Origin: Acidobacteriota bacterium
GTDB taxonomy: Bacteria; Acidobacteriota; Terriglobia; Terriglobales; Acidobacteriaceae
Assembly: GCA_019351975.1 (NCBI GenBank)
Contig: JABBOG010000007.1
Span: 46,159-110,158, forward strand
Direction: 5' to 3'
Length of the DNA: 64,000 nt
Of this stretch, positions 26,895 to 37,200 are shown in pieces. Every line of letters starts with the position of its first letter. Within the stretch, counting starts at the first letter, position 1. A model generated the notes under the pieces. It did not search any database and was not told the DNA's origin. It saw nothing but the letters and a program-made list of their open reading frames with translations. A program made the position numbers and the translations under genes.

Positions 26895-29363
26895 ATGGAA
26901 CGGGTCTACGCACCGATGGAAACACCTGCAGCAACACAGCGGACCCGTCCGGCCCGCTCTTCGGTTGTCACACGTCCGGCGGTATTCGGCTGCATGCTGG
27001 TGTTCTGGTTGATGTCGATGGCCGCGGTGGGGATGGCGCAGAGTCCGACCCAGACGCCTGAGACAGCGGGACAGGCGGCGAAGCAGGCAGCGGCCAACCG
27101 CGCGGGATCACAGACGGAGCAAGACAGCGGTGACAAATCCAAGAGTTCAGAGCCTGAACCTCCGCAGCCTGTGAAAGGGGAGGCTGTGGCGAGCGCAACG
27201 CTGTTGCGGCTGGGACCGCTGGCACCAGCGCCGCCACCGTCGGACTTACCGAAAGACCGGCCTGTGATCGGGCTTGCGCTGGGCGGCGGTGGAGCAGAGG
27301 CCATGAGCGAGATCGGCGTTCTGGAGTGGTTTGAAGAACACCGCATCCCGGTGGACGTGATTGCCGGTACGAGTATGGGTTCGATCATCGCGGCGCTGTA
27401 CTCGACCGGGCACACGCCCAACGAGATGCGGCACATCATGACCGAGGATTCGGTGAACTCGGTATTCCGCATCACGCAGGCTTATAGCGCGCAGAACTTC
27501 GAACGCCGGGAGGAGAGCAGGGAGATCCCGAACGCCGTCACGATAGGCCTGAAACACGGCGCGTCGTTCCGCAACAGTTTGCTCTCGGATACTGGCCTGA
27601 ATGAGTTGTTGGACAAAGAGTTCCTGCGTTACAACGACCAGACGGACTTCAATAATCTTCCGATTCCGTTCCGGTGCCAGGCGACGAATCTGAATACTGC
27701 GAAGACCGCTACGTTCTCGCGGGGATCGTTACAGGATGCAGTCCGTGCGTCCGCCTCGATCCCCGGCGTCTTTAGCCCATTCAAGCTGGATGGCGATGAG
27801 TTTGTGGACGGCGCGATTCTGGAAAACCTCCCGACGCCCGACATCAAAGCTATGAAGGCGGATGTGGTGCTGGCTGTGAGCCTCAAGCTTCAGCCGGTTA
27901 CGAAGGGGGATCTCAATTCGATCCTCGGGGTGCTACAGCGAGCGTTTGCCGTGGGCATCGAAAACAACGAGGCGCGCGACCGGAAGCTGGCCAACGTTGT
28001 GATTATTCCAGATCTGACGGGTTTCTCGGCGAACGATTATCTGAAGACGGATCAACTCGCGGCGCGTGGATATGCTGCCGCTGAAGCGAACCGCGATGCG
28101 CTGCTCAAGTATTCGCTGAATGAGCAGCAATGGCAGCGGTATCTTGCACATCGGCAGGCCCGCCAGCTTGGTCCGCCGGGCGCCATCCTGCGGGTGATGG
28201 TGCAGGCTCCGAACGCGGATGTAAAGGCTGCCGCTGAACGGCTCTTTGCTCCACTTGTGAACCAGCCTGTGAATACGGCGAACGTTGTAAAGCTGTTGGC
28301 GGAGTTGCGGAGCGATGGCCGCTATGAGGCTGACTACACGGTTGGTTATGACAAGACGGAACCTCGACGGCCCATCCTTCTCGTAACGATCGCAGACAAA
28401 CGGACCGGCCCGCCGTTCCTGGATGTGGGATTCAACCTGGAGGCACAGAGCGGAGCAGTGACGCGCGCTACGGTGAGCAGCATTCTGCTCGATCAGGATC
28501 TTGGCGGATATGGCTCTGAGCTGCGCACGAATATCGATTTCGGGTTCTTCACGCGGCTGGAAACGGAGTACTACAGGCGGATCAACTGGGCTGGTTTTTT
28601 TGTAGCTCCACGCGGTGGCATATCACGCATGCCGTATTACATCTATAGTGGAAACCTCCGGCAATCGGAGAGGCTGGCGCAGTTCATCGGGACGGGTGGG
28701 GATGTCGGGTGGACTGACGGTATCAATCAGCAGCTGCGTGCAGGCTGGCAGATACAGAACGTGAAGTGGTACGTCACCACGGGTGCCGATGCGCTGCCCA
28801 ACTATGGCGGCGCCGCGCAAACGGTGCGCGCGCAATACATCTTTGACTCGCAGGACCGAGCGCTCGTTCCGCACTTTGGCGTGCGTTCGGTGACCAGCGT
28901 GGGCTATCTATATGGAACGCCGAAGAGTCCGAGCACACCGCAGCTCTTCAATCAGGTGGAGTTCGCGCACACCTTCGACAAGAAGAACGTGCTGCTGATG
29001 AACATGATGGGCGCAACGATGTTCAACCACAATGTGGCGCAGCCTTTCCGGTATACGCTGGGAGGCCCGTTGCGCCTGAGTGCAAGCGCGATCGATCAGT
29101 ATCGCGGCACGGACTACTTCCTGATTACATCTGGATATTTGCGACAGATCAAGTCGCTGCCGTCGCCGTTCAGCAACAGTCTGTATCTCGGGGCGGCTTA
29201 TGAGGCGGGGCAGATGCGCGCGCCTGACGCAGCGAATATTACACGTCAGGATGTTTATATCGGCATTATTGCAGTTACACCGCTCGGAGTGATATCGCTT
29301 GGACCAGCGATAGGGAATGGGGATGAACGGAAGCTGGTGTTCACGATTGGCAAGTATTTTTGA
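26895..29363 (+). CDS. Patatin-like phospholipase with C-terminal outer-membrane barrel (type Vd, PlpD-like)
   Basis: About 822 residues from the ATG at 26895; starts at 26802 (TTG) or 26916 (ATG) are alternatives. A signal peptide ends near GMAQS. A low-complexity Gln/Ser/Glu linker precedes the patatin domain, which has a glycine-rich oxyanion segment (LALGGGGAEAM), the nucleophile Ser160 in GTSMGS and Asp305 in FVDGAILENLP. A POTRA-like segment and a 16-strand-type surface-antigen barrel follow, ending in KLVFTIGKYF. This order, lipase-POTRA-barrel, is that of type Vd autotransporters. It should expose or release a lipid hydrolase at the cell surface. Confidence 0.88.
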   Translation: MERVYAPMETPAATQRTRPARSSVVTRPAVFGCMLVFWLMSMAAVGMAQSPTQTPETAGQAAKQAAANRAGSQTEQDSGDKSKSSEPEPPQPVKGEAVASATLLRLGPLAPAPPPSDLPKDRPVIGLALGGGGAEAMSEIGVLEWFEEHRIPVDVIAGTSMGSIIAALYSTGHTPNEMRHIMTEDSVNSVFRITQAYSAQNFERREESREIPNAVTIGLKHGASFRNSLLSDTGLNELLDKEFLRYNDQTDFNNLPIPFRCQATNLNTAKTATFSRGSLQDAVRASASIPGVFSPFKLDGDEFVDGAILENLPTPDIKAMKADVVLAVSLKLQPVTKGDLNSILGVLQRAFAVGIENNEARDRKLANVVIIPDLTGFSANDYLKTDQLAARGYAAAEANRDALLKYSLNEQQWQRYLAHRQARQLGPPGAILRVMVQAPNADVKAAAERLFAPLVNQPVNTANVVKLLAELRSDGRYEADYTVGYDKTEPRRPILLVTIADKRTGPPFLDVGFNLEAQSGAVTRATVSSILLDQDLGGYGSELRTNIDFGFFTRLETEYYRRINWAGFFVAPRGGISRMPYYIYSGNLRQSERLAQFIGTGGDVGWTDGINQQLRAGWQIQNVKWYVTTGADALPNYGGAAQTVRAQYIFDSQDRALVPHFGVRSVTSVGYLYGTPKSPSTPQLFNQVEFAHTFDKKNVLLMNMMGATMFNHNVAQPFRYTLGGPLRLSASAIDQYRGTDYFLITSGYLRQIKSLPSPFSNSLYLGAAYEAGQMRAPDAANITRQDVYIGIIAVTPLGVISLGPAIGNGDERKLVFTIGKYF

Positions 29364-29396
29364 GTTGGGTGGATGAGGAACACAGCTTCTCAGCTG

Positions 29397-30188
29397 TCAT
29401 CTGCCTGACGCCAGCCTTGCTGCGAGACGTTCGGGGAGCCTTGCTTCGCGAATCGCTGCCTGGGCTGCCGCGATGTCGTAGGGCGTGCGCATGAACGTCA
29501 CTTGTTCGGCGGCATCGTCGTAGATTGCAAACGCAGCGCGCCAATCGCCATCGCGCGGCTGACCGACGGAGCCGGGATTGATCAGGTGTCGCGATCCTGT
29601 TGGGACGGCCAGCGCACATTGGTCCAGCTTGTCGCGGTCGTCTGGGTCGTACGACGGAAAATCCTCTGCCCAGTCCTGCGAGCGCTGTGAGAATCCTCCC
29701 TGCACGTGTGTGTGACCGAAGAAGGTGATGTCGGTGGCCATGCGCTGCAGGGGGATCCACGCATCGCGCATGGAGACGATGTACTGGTCTTCGTGGAGAG
29801 GTGATCCGTGGGCGCACATGGCGCGACCGCGGGACTGAAGGGGCGGGAGGATGGGCCCCATCGGCACGGAGCGGAGCCACTCCCGATTGGTCGGCGTGAG
29901 CTGCATGCGAGTCCATGCGGCGGCCTCCGAGGCGACCGGGTTGAATCCCTGGGAGCTGGTCAGGCCGCAGCAGACGCGGTCGTGATTGCCTCGGACGTGG
30001 ATGGCGTCGCGTCCGGCGAATGAGCGCATGATGTCGAGTACCTCGTTGGGCCGCGCGCCATAGCCTACCATGTCGCCGAGGTTCCAAAGCTGATCGAAGC
30101 CGCCGGCTGAGCTGCTGCGTGCGGCGGCCAATACGGCATTGAGCGCATGCAGATTTCCGTGAATGTCAGAGAGTACAAGCGCGCGCAT
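29397..30188 (-). CDS. Metallophosphoesterase (calcineurin-like, YfcE/DUF2088-type fold)
   Basis: 263 residues. The metal-binding motifs of the calcineurin superfamily are all present: LVLSDIHGNLHAL, NLGDMVGYG, VRGNHDR, and TFFGHTHVQGG, plus PTGSRHLINPGSVGQPRDG near the end. It lacks a signal peptide and should be a cytoplasmic phosphodiesterase or phosphatase; the substrate cannot be told. It is the last gene of a minus-strand set, 21 bp after the ABC ATPase gene. The subfamily within the superfamily is not certain. Confidence 0.9.
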   Translation of the reverse strand: MRALVLSDIHGNLHALNAVLAAARSSSAGGFDQLWNLGDMVGYGARPNEVLDIMRSFAGRDAIHVRGNHDRVCCGLTSSQGFNPVASEAAAWTRMQLTPTNREWLRSVPMGPILPPLQSRGRAMCAHGSPLHEDQYIVSMRDAWIPLQRMATDITFFGHTHVQGGFSQRSQDWAEDFPSYDPDDRDKLDQCALAVPTGSRHLINPGSVGQPRDGDWRAAFAIYDDAAEQVTFMRTPYDIAAAQAAIREARLPERLAARLASGR

Positions 30189-30209
30189 AGTTATGACCGA
30201 CCCACCTTA

Positions 30210-31070
30210 TTAGATTCCGGGTCGCACCATAGTAGCAAGTGGGCGGTCGCGAGGCGTTGTCATTGTGGGTGCGGATGTCAGCAGGCTTCGGGTGTAGGGA
30301 TGCTGGGGCCGCTGAAGCACCTGCGCTGCAGGGCCGGTTTCAATGATCTCACCGTGGCGCATGACTGCGATCCGGTCGGCAACCTGACTGACGACTGCGA
30401 GGTCGTGCGAGATGAAGAGCATTGCTAATTTGTGCTCGCTTTTCAGGCTTTTGAGCAGAGCGACGATCTGAGCCTGTACTGTTACATCGAGTGCCGTGGT
30501 TGGCTCATCGGCGATGAGCAATCGCGGCTTATGCATGAGGGCCATGGCGATGACGATGCGCTGGCGTTGACCGCCGGAGAACTGGTGGGGGTAATCATTC
30601 ATGCGCCGCGCGGGGTCGGGCAGCGCGACCTCGTGCATGGCAGCCAGAACGCGTTCGCGCACTTCCAACTTTGGTGTTCGCGGTGCATGGGCAAGCCATG
30701 CTTCCGCTATTTGCCGTCCCACTCGCATTACGGGATTCAGTGCCGTCATTGGCTCCTGGAAGATCATTGCCATCGACTGACCGCGGTGCCGCCGCATTGC
30801 ATCTTCCGGCAGGCGCATGAGGTCTTCCGTGGTGCCATCCGGACGCCGCAGCGAAACGCTGCCGGTGATCGCAGCGCTCGGTGGAAGCAGCCGCATGAGC
30901 GCCAAGGACGTTGCCGACTTGCCTGAGCCGGACTCGCCGACGAGACCGAGCGTCTCTCCCTCCGCGAGTTCGAAGGAGATGCCGCGCACTGCATCTGCAC
31001 CAGAGAATGCGATATGCAGGCCGTCGACTGAAAGCAGCGGAGAAGCTGCGTGATGTAGCTCTGGAATCAC
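30210..31070 (-). CDS. Orphan OppD/DppD-type ABC transporter ATPase
   Basis: 286 residues with Walker A GESGSGKS, Q-loop MIFQEPMTALNPV, signature QFSGGQRQR, Walker B LLIADEPTTALDV and switch FISHDL. The wording EPMTALNPVMRVGRQIAEA and HPYTRSLL places it with oligopeptide/dipeptide importer ATPases. It is about 40 residues shorter than typical OppD and ends soon after the HPYT motif. No permease or second ATPase gene is adjacent; its neighbours are the heptad-repeat secreted protein and a phosphoesterase. It may serve a transporter encoded elsewhere. Confidence 0.9.
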   Translation of the reverse strand: MIPELHHAASPLLSVDGLHIAFSGADAVRGISFELAEGETLGLVGESGSGKSATSLALMRLLPPSAAITGSVSLRRPDGTTEDLMRLPEDAMRRHRGQSMAMIFQEPMTALNPVMRVGRQIAEAWLAHAPRTPKLEVRERVLAAMHEVALPDPARRMNDYPHQFSGGQRQRIVIAMALMHKPRLLIADEPTTALDVTVQAQIVALLKSLKSEHKLAMLFISHDLAVVSQVADRIAVMRHGEIIETGPAAQVLQRPQHPYTRSLLTSAPTMTTPRDRPLATMVRPGI

Positions 31071-31097
31071 TTACCCAGCATAGCGGAACGGCTGAGT

Positions 31098-32834
31098 TCA
31101 CTGCGTCACGTTGAAGGTGCGCCAGGGACTGATCTTCATATTGCCGTGGGCACCTATGCTCCATACTCGCCAGTGATACTGGCCGGGGAAGACGGCGAAC
31201 TCGGCGCGCACATGGGTCTGTAGACGCGGGCTGTGGTCTTCGACGAGATACAGCCGCGAGTCTGACCATCCGCCTTCGTGGCCCAGTTGCCACTCGACGA
31301 CCTGAAGGCCTGCGCCGCCGTTATTGTCCCACACGAGATCCGGTTTGATCCCACTTGTAGCATCCTCCTGCGGTGCTGCGAGCGTGACGCCCTTCACGCC
31401 CGCGCGCTGCTCGGCTGCACCCGGAGCGCTGGTATCCATCAATGTCCGGCGCACGCTTGATTGCTCTACCTGCTGCATGTTCAGGGACACTTGAAGCACT
31501 CTCCAATGTGAGTCCTTTGCCATGCGCAGGATCAGCAACGGATGTGCGACACCAAAGACGCGCGAGGATGAGACAACGACCCGGAGGGCAACAGCAGCCA
31601 CACCGCCGTTGACTGAGACGCGCTCGACTTCAATCCTCGGCATCGTCTGGGCGGCACTGGTTCCACCTACGGTTGCCAGCATCCGATCCACGCCGAGCGA
31701 GGAGGTGTGAGACATCTCCGGGTCGGCCTCACTGCCTACGGATTCACCATTGAGCAGGCGCTGCATTGCGCTTGTCGCTACCGTTGCCGCAGCCTGCTCC
31801 TTCTTTGAGAGCCCTGCCTGCACGCAACCTGCGCATCCGGAGTAAGGCTCGCTCATCCACATCGCGAAGGCCTTCGCTTGCGGCATATGTGGCGCGCGCG
31901 CAAGAATGGCGAAGGGTTCTGACGGTGGAGGTGCGTCCGTCACTCCATTGGGATAGAAGCTCGCGGGGCGCAGCATGGCGAGGCCGAACTGGCCCTGCAT
32001 GCCTCGCCACCATGCCTCGGGCAATGAGCCCACGAGGACATCTGGATAATCGGCGGTGCCGCGTTCATCAAGCAGACGGTCTTTGAGTTCATCGATGGAG
32101 ACCTCGGTGAAATGGATCTGTAGGCCTGGAAACGCTTGCTGTAATCGGTCTTTGAATTGCTGCGCTAACGGGTCGCTGGGTGGCTTTGGAGCATTGTTCG
32201 CCGCGTTCGCGATGGTACTGGTTGAGTTTCCAAAGCTGGCGACATCCTGGCCCGTGTCACCGGATTTTTCGCCAAAGCTGCTGGCGTTCTGTCCGAAGGT
32301 ACCGTCGCTATTGGCTCCGCCAGTGCCGGTCGTGCCGTAGGTGCTTGCTTCCTGGCCGTACGTGTTGGCTTCCTGTCCGAAGTTACTCGCGTCTTTATGC
32401 TTATAGCCGATGCCGTTGGGTGTAGCGGACGGCGCGTCCTGTCCCTGCGCAGGCTGGGGTGCGCTGATCGTGCGGCTGTCTGCATCCACACCGTAGCTGG
32501 CAGCGTCTTCTCCGTACGTGCTTGAACTCTGCCCGAAGTTGCCGGTGGTCTTGTTCTGGTAGGTAAGAGGTGTCGCGTCATGAAGGGCTGCGATTGCCTG
32601 CAAGTTTGTCTGCGGAGGATGTGATGGCCTTCCGACAAACCATACATTGAGATGGCCCTGACGCAGGGCAGACATTGTTTCATCCTGTCCGCCATCGCTC
32701 TGGTGCTGTTGCTCATTGGTCTGCGACTGTTGCTGGGCGGCCGCACCGCAGGACAGCGCGAAGGCCGCCAGCATCAGTGCCGACAAACAGATCGCCATAC
32801 GTCGCCTGCAAACCATTGTTCCTCCAGCGTTCAT
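31098..32834 (-). CDS. Secreted protein with FGQ heptad repeats, an SBP-like core and a C-terminal Ig-like domain
   Basis: 578 residues, with a signal peptide (RRRMAICLSALMLAAFALSC) probably cut near GAAAQ. Residues about 99-205 hold three blocks of seven-residue repeats of the form [NST]-[FY]-G-[QE]-x-A-[SN]: for example NFGQSSS, TYGEDAA, NFGQEAN, TYGQEAS, TFGQNAS. A middle part (about 220-350: QQFKDRLQQAFPGLQIHFTE, FAILARAPHMPQAKAFAMWM) resembles a solute-binding-protein lobe. The C-terminus looks fibronectin-like (VVEWQLGHEGGWSDSRLYLV). It is 27 bp upstream of the OppD-type ATPase gene, so a role in uptake is conceivable. I know no named family for it. Confidence 0.75.
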   Translation of the reverse strand: MNAGGTMVCRRRMAICLSALMLAAFALSCGAAAQQQSQTNEQQHQSDGGQDETMSALRQGHLNVWFVGRPSHPPQTNLQAIAALHDATPLTYQNKTTGNFGQSSSTYGEDAASYGVDADSRTISAPQPAQGQDAPSATPNGIGYKHKDASNFGQEANTYGQEASTYGTTGTGGANSDGTFGQNASSFGEKSGDTGQDVASFGNSTSTIANAANNAPKPPSDPLAQQFKDRLQQAFPGLQIHFTEVSIDELKDRLLDERGTADYPDVLVGSLPEAWWRGMQGQFGLAMLRPASFYPNGVTDAPPPSEPFAILARAPHMPQAKAFAMWMSEPYSGCAGCVQAGLSKKEQAAATVATSAMQRLLNGESVGSEADPEMSHTSSLGVDRMLATVGGTSAAQTMPRIEVERVSVNGGVAAVALRVVVSSSRVFGVAHPLLILRMAKDSHWRVLQVSLNMQQVEQSSVRRTLMDTSAPGAAEQRAGVKGVTLAAPQEDATSGIKPDLVWDNNGGAGLQVVEWQLGHEGGWSDSRLYLVEDHSPRLQTHVRAEFAVFPGQYHWRVWSIGAHGNMKISPWRTFNVTQ

Positions 32835-32939
32835 CTCAGTCTAGTCCGATGCAACATTGGACGGTGTAAAGCGCGAATGGACGCTTGCATGATCCGTGGA
32901 TACTCGCGTCGATCCCGCCGCAGGCTACATCCAATATGA

Positions 32940-34025
32940 ATGAGTGTGTCTCCGCAAAGCAGCGTACGGCTTTCTGTACTCGATCAGTCTCCGGTGCCTG
33001 AGGGTTACAGCGCATCGCAGGCGCTGAACAACTCGCTCGATCTTGCGCGTCACGTAGATCGTCTTGGTTATACGCGGCTTTGGTACTCCGAACACCATGC
33101 CATGGATCTGCTTGCGTGCACTGCGCCTGAGATTCTTATTGCGCGCGCCGCGGCCGAGACGGCGCGCATTCGCGTTGGCTCGGGTGGCATCATGCTGCCG
33201 CACTACTCCGCGCTGAAGGTGGCGGAGGTCTTTCGGACGCTGCATGCGATGTTTCCCAACCGCATCGATCTTGGTATCGGGCGGGCTCCTGGCGGCGGCC
33301 AGTTGGAAGCCTATGCGCTTCGCCGTGATCGCAAGTCCCCGGCGGTGGACGACTTCACTCAGCAGTTGGCTGAGTTGCGGGCTTTTCTGCATCCGGAGGA
33401 GTTTACCGCGCTTCTGGGAGCGGCGCGTGCCTTCCGCACTATTCGTGTGGCGCCGGACGCACCAGGCGCGCCGGATATCTGGCTGCTTGGATCGTCAATG
33501 TGGTCAGCTGTTACCGCGGCGCAGCAGGGGCTGCCTTACGCCTTCGCGCATTTCTTTTCGCCCATCCAAACGCGGCAAGCAATCGAGTATTACCAGCGTA
33601 ACTTTCAGCCGGGAAGCGCACGCCAAACGCCGGAAGCCACACTTGCCGTTGGCGTTATCTGTGCGCCCACGCAGGAGGAAGCCGATTTTCTGCATGCATC
33701 GGTGCGGCTATTACAGCGTCGCATCCGGATGGATGATCGCCGCCCCGTCGCCACACCAGAAGATGCGCTGCGAGAGCTTGACGCAAAGCCGACGGCACCG
33801 AACCGCTTTCTGGCCTTTACCGCCGGAACTCTGGATGCGCCGGAGGATACTGAGTGGCCGCGCTATTTTGTGGGAACGCCGGAGCGCGTTGCAGCGCAGC
33901 TACGCTCGCTGGCTGACGAGCTACGTCTCGGCGAGATTATCGTCAACACAATTACGCACTCGCATGAGGCGAGGCTGCGCAGTTATAGCCTTCTTGCCAG
34001 GACAATGGGGCTGGCTTCGGCGTAG
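32940..34025 (+). CDS. Luciferase-like (LLM class) flavin-dependent oxidoreductase
   Basis: 361 residues. The opening LSVLDQSPVPEGYSASQAL and the motifs LWYSEHHAMD, GSGGIMLPHYSALKVAE and RIDLGIGRAPGG are typical of the LLM subfamily close to MsnO8/YhbW. These are FMNH2-dependent monooxygenases with a TIM-barrel fold; the substrate is unknown. The gene is divergent from the heptad-repeat operon and stands alone. The start ATG overlaps another ATG (ATGAATGAG), the second being in frame. Confidence 0.93.
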   Translation: MSVSPQSSVRLSVLDQSPVPEGYSASQALNNSLDLARHVDRLGYTRLWYSEHHAMDLLACTAPEILIARAAAETARIRVGSGGIMLPHYSALKVAEVFRTLHAMFPNRIDLGIGRAPGGGQLEAYALRRDRKSPAVDDFTQQLAELRAFLHPEEFTALLGAARAFRTIRVAPDAPGAPDIWLLGSSMWSAVTAAQQGLPYAFAHFFSPIQTRQAIEYYQRNFQPGSARQTPEATLAVGVICAPTQEEADFLHASVRLLQRRIRMDDRRPVATPEDALRELDAKPTAPNRFLAFTAGTLDAPEDTEWPRYFVGTPERVAAQLRSLADELRLGEIIVNTITHSHEARLRSYSLLARTMGLASA

Positions 34026-34279
34026 ATTGCCCAAATGTTCATGCAATCCAAGGATCGCAGCCGTTAATCGAACGCGTGCATCGATAAAAGCTCTAGTCAA
34101 TTCGCTGAAATAAAGTACATTCATAGTATTCAAAGACATTGCACTGAAACCTAGAAAGCTGTTCGCATCAATTTCGCGGATACGCCCATATCAGTATTCA
34201 GGCAAGAGTCAGCTCTGATGCGATCCGTCGGAGACGCAGTAAATGACGTCATTGTTCGACCTTCAGGAGAGTCAGTACT
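34026..34279 (+). promoter_or_regulatory. Upstream region of second TonB receptor
   Basis: 254 bp without a gene and locally richer in A and T than its surroundings. It holds a perfect 12-bp palindrome AATGACGTCATT at 34242-34253, 26 bp before the start codon, and the ribosome site AGGAG at 34265-34269. No convincing sigma-70 pair was found by eye. Confidence 0.45.
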
Positions 34280-37200
34280 ATGCGAAAAGTTCTTGCATTC
34301 ATGTTTTTCTTTTGTTGTTTGACTGTCGCAGTCATAGCGAAGGCGCAGCAGACTCTGGGTTCATTGAACGGCACGGTACTCGATGCGTCCGGCGCAGCGA
34401 TTCCAGACTCGACTGTAACCGCGACAGATTCGGCGATCGGTATTACGCGTACCGCAAAGACCCAGTCCAATGGCTATTTCCAGATATTCAATCTTCCTGT
34501 GGGAACATACAACATCAAGGCGCAGCACGACGGCTTTGATACGGCGGAGTCGGTAGGTATCCATGTGCAGGAAGCGGGCGCAAGGACGGTAAGCCTAACG
34601 CTTAAGGTTGGGCAAATTTCTACCGCAGTGGTCGTTACAGCGGATCCACTGCTTAACGCTACCGACGATACGAACGGGTACACGCTAGATAAAGCGCAGA
34701 TTCAATTGACGCCTTTGGCGACAGGTAGTTTCACCCAGTTGGCTGTGCTTTCGCCGGGGGTCAGCGCGGAGCTGCTAAGCAATCTGGACACGAACTCGGG
34801 TTTGGGCAATCAGCCTGTGTGGGCGAACGGGCAGCGCGACACCTCGAACACGTTCCAGGTAAACGGCGTCGATGCGACCAATCTGTTCAATGGGAAGAGC
34901 TCCAGCGGATCGAACTCGCAGCGGTACGCATTCAATATTGGACAGACTTCGGCGGTGGCCGGTGCCGCCGGTGTGGGAACGTCGGTGTTCGGTTCAAACG
35001 GCAACAGCCTGCCATCACCACCGCCTGAGTTTCTGCAGGAGTTGCGTGTAAATACATCGATGTATGACGCGCAGCAGGGAGCTACCAGCGGAGCGCAGAT
35101 CGACGCGAATACCGGCAGCGGCACCAACGACTTTCACGGTCAGATGTATGGATCATTTGCGAATAATTCCATGAACGCGTCGCCTTACTTCTTCAAGCAG
35201 GAATACCTGCTTGCGCAAGAGGGGATCGGCGCATTTCCGGAATCCTTGGAGAATCCTGCGCTGCATCGTTGGACCGCAGGCTTCACGGCGGGCGGCCCGA
35301 TTGTGAAGGACAAACTGTTTTTCTTTGTCGGCTATCAGCACCGCTACAACAGCGATCAGGCAACAGGCGTCTCGCAGATGAATGTGCCGATCGGATTGAC
35401 CGATGACCGCTCGGTTGCGGGTTTGAATGCGGCGGCAGCCAGCTATGGCCAAGCGTTCACGGGTACGATTGGCCCGATTGCGCAGGCACTTTTGACGGCG
35501 AAGCTACCAAATGGGCAATATCTGATTCCGTCGTCGCAGAATTCCGCAACTTACGCCTACGGTGTTCCCAATGTGACGCTGCTGGGAACGTCAACGCTGG
35601 TTGCGGAGCAGGCAAACGCCGCCGTGGATTGGGATGTGACCAAGGCCGACCGGCTCTCTGTGAAGTATTACTATCAGACCGATCCGGTCAACAAGCCGTT
35701 CGGTTTTTCGCAGACGGGCGGTTTCCCCGTGACCCAAACCAACGGGGCGCAGGTATTTGCTGTCGACAACACGGTCACGCTGGGATCGAGGGTGAACTGG
35801 GAGCAGAGGGTTGGCTTCGACCGCATGGGATCGTACAGCTTCTATAAGCAGACGCTGGGACCTGACCCGAATCTTGGTTCTACCTATGGAATAGGTACGG
35901 GACTGTTTGGCTACCAGCCGAATGCCCTGCCCGGCCTGAGCCTGGGCGCGTTTGCGAACAACAATGTTTCGTCACCCTCATTGTCCGTAGGTCCTTACAG
36001 CTCGTTCGTAAATCTTGGCTACTACCAGAACCGCATCAATCCTTCGACGAACGTGATCTTCTCGATTGGCAAGCATACCATCGTTGCTGGCGGCGGTTTC
36101 AGCTATACGCAGTTGAACATCGAGAATAACCGGCAGGGAATCGCACAGGTACAGACCAAGAACTTCGACAGCTTTCTCTCTGACCAGGCGTTCAAGTCGA
36201 ACGTGCTGGAGTCGATCGATACGACCTCCGGTCACACGCAGCGCAATCTGGCAGACCGCTACTACCGCTCCAATGAGATTGCTGGTTACGTGCAGGATAA
36301 GTGGCAGGCGCTCTCGAACCTGAGCATCACCGGCGGCGTGCGGTACGACTATCATGGCGGATTGACGGAGAAGTACGGCAACATGTTCAACTTCGATCCG
36401 AGCCTCTACAGCGTAACGGGAAGTGTGGCGAATGGGTTCAATGTCCAGAACTCGGGTTTCGTGATCGCGGGCAATAACAAATATGATCCGACGCTGGGGG
36501 AGACAGACTCGACGTTGAATGGGCGCCAGTGGGGCATCTCGCCGCGCGTGGGATTTGCATATTCGCCGAAGCGGTTCAACAACAAGGTTGTGATCAATGG
36601 CGGCGCTGGGATGTACTTTGATCGGGGCGAGCTGTTCACCTATCTTTCGCAGCCGGCGGGCAGCGGCAACGGCGGACCGTTTGGCGTCACTGAATCTGCG
36701 CCGCTGGCGAGCTATGTGACAGGTACCGGACAGAGTTTGTCTGATCCGCTGGGATCGTCGAGTGGAACGTTCACGCCGGTCTCGCAAGGTGGATCGTATG
36801 TTCCGCCCAACGCGAATCCTTCGACGATCACAACAGCGTTGCAGAATACGCTTGGCGCAGGGCCAAACTCTGCCTACGGGTACTCGGGCACAGCACACCC
36901 AGGCTTCGGGCAGAACTGCAGTGGAACTGACAACCAGGCCAACTATACGGATTGCCCAGTGGCGCTGAACTTCGGTGCCTATGACAAGAACAACGTTCTT
37001 CCCTATACGATCAACGTGGCACTGAACGTACAGTGGCAGCCGACACAGGACATTGCGATCACTATCGGCTACAGCGGCAATCGCGGACGTCACTCGGTGA
37101 TTCCGATCCCGTTCAATGAGCCGGGCATTGCGACGCCTACGAACCCGATCCACGGGGAGACCGCAACGTACGGATACGAGGTGCTGAACCAGAATACTTC

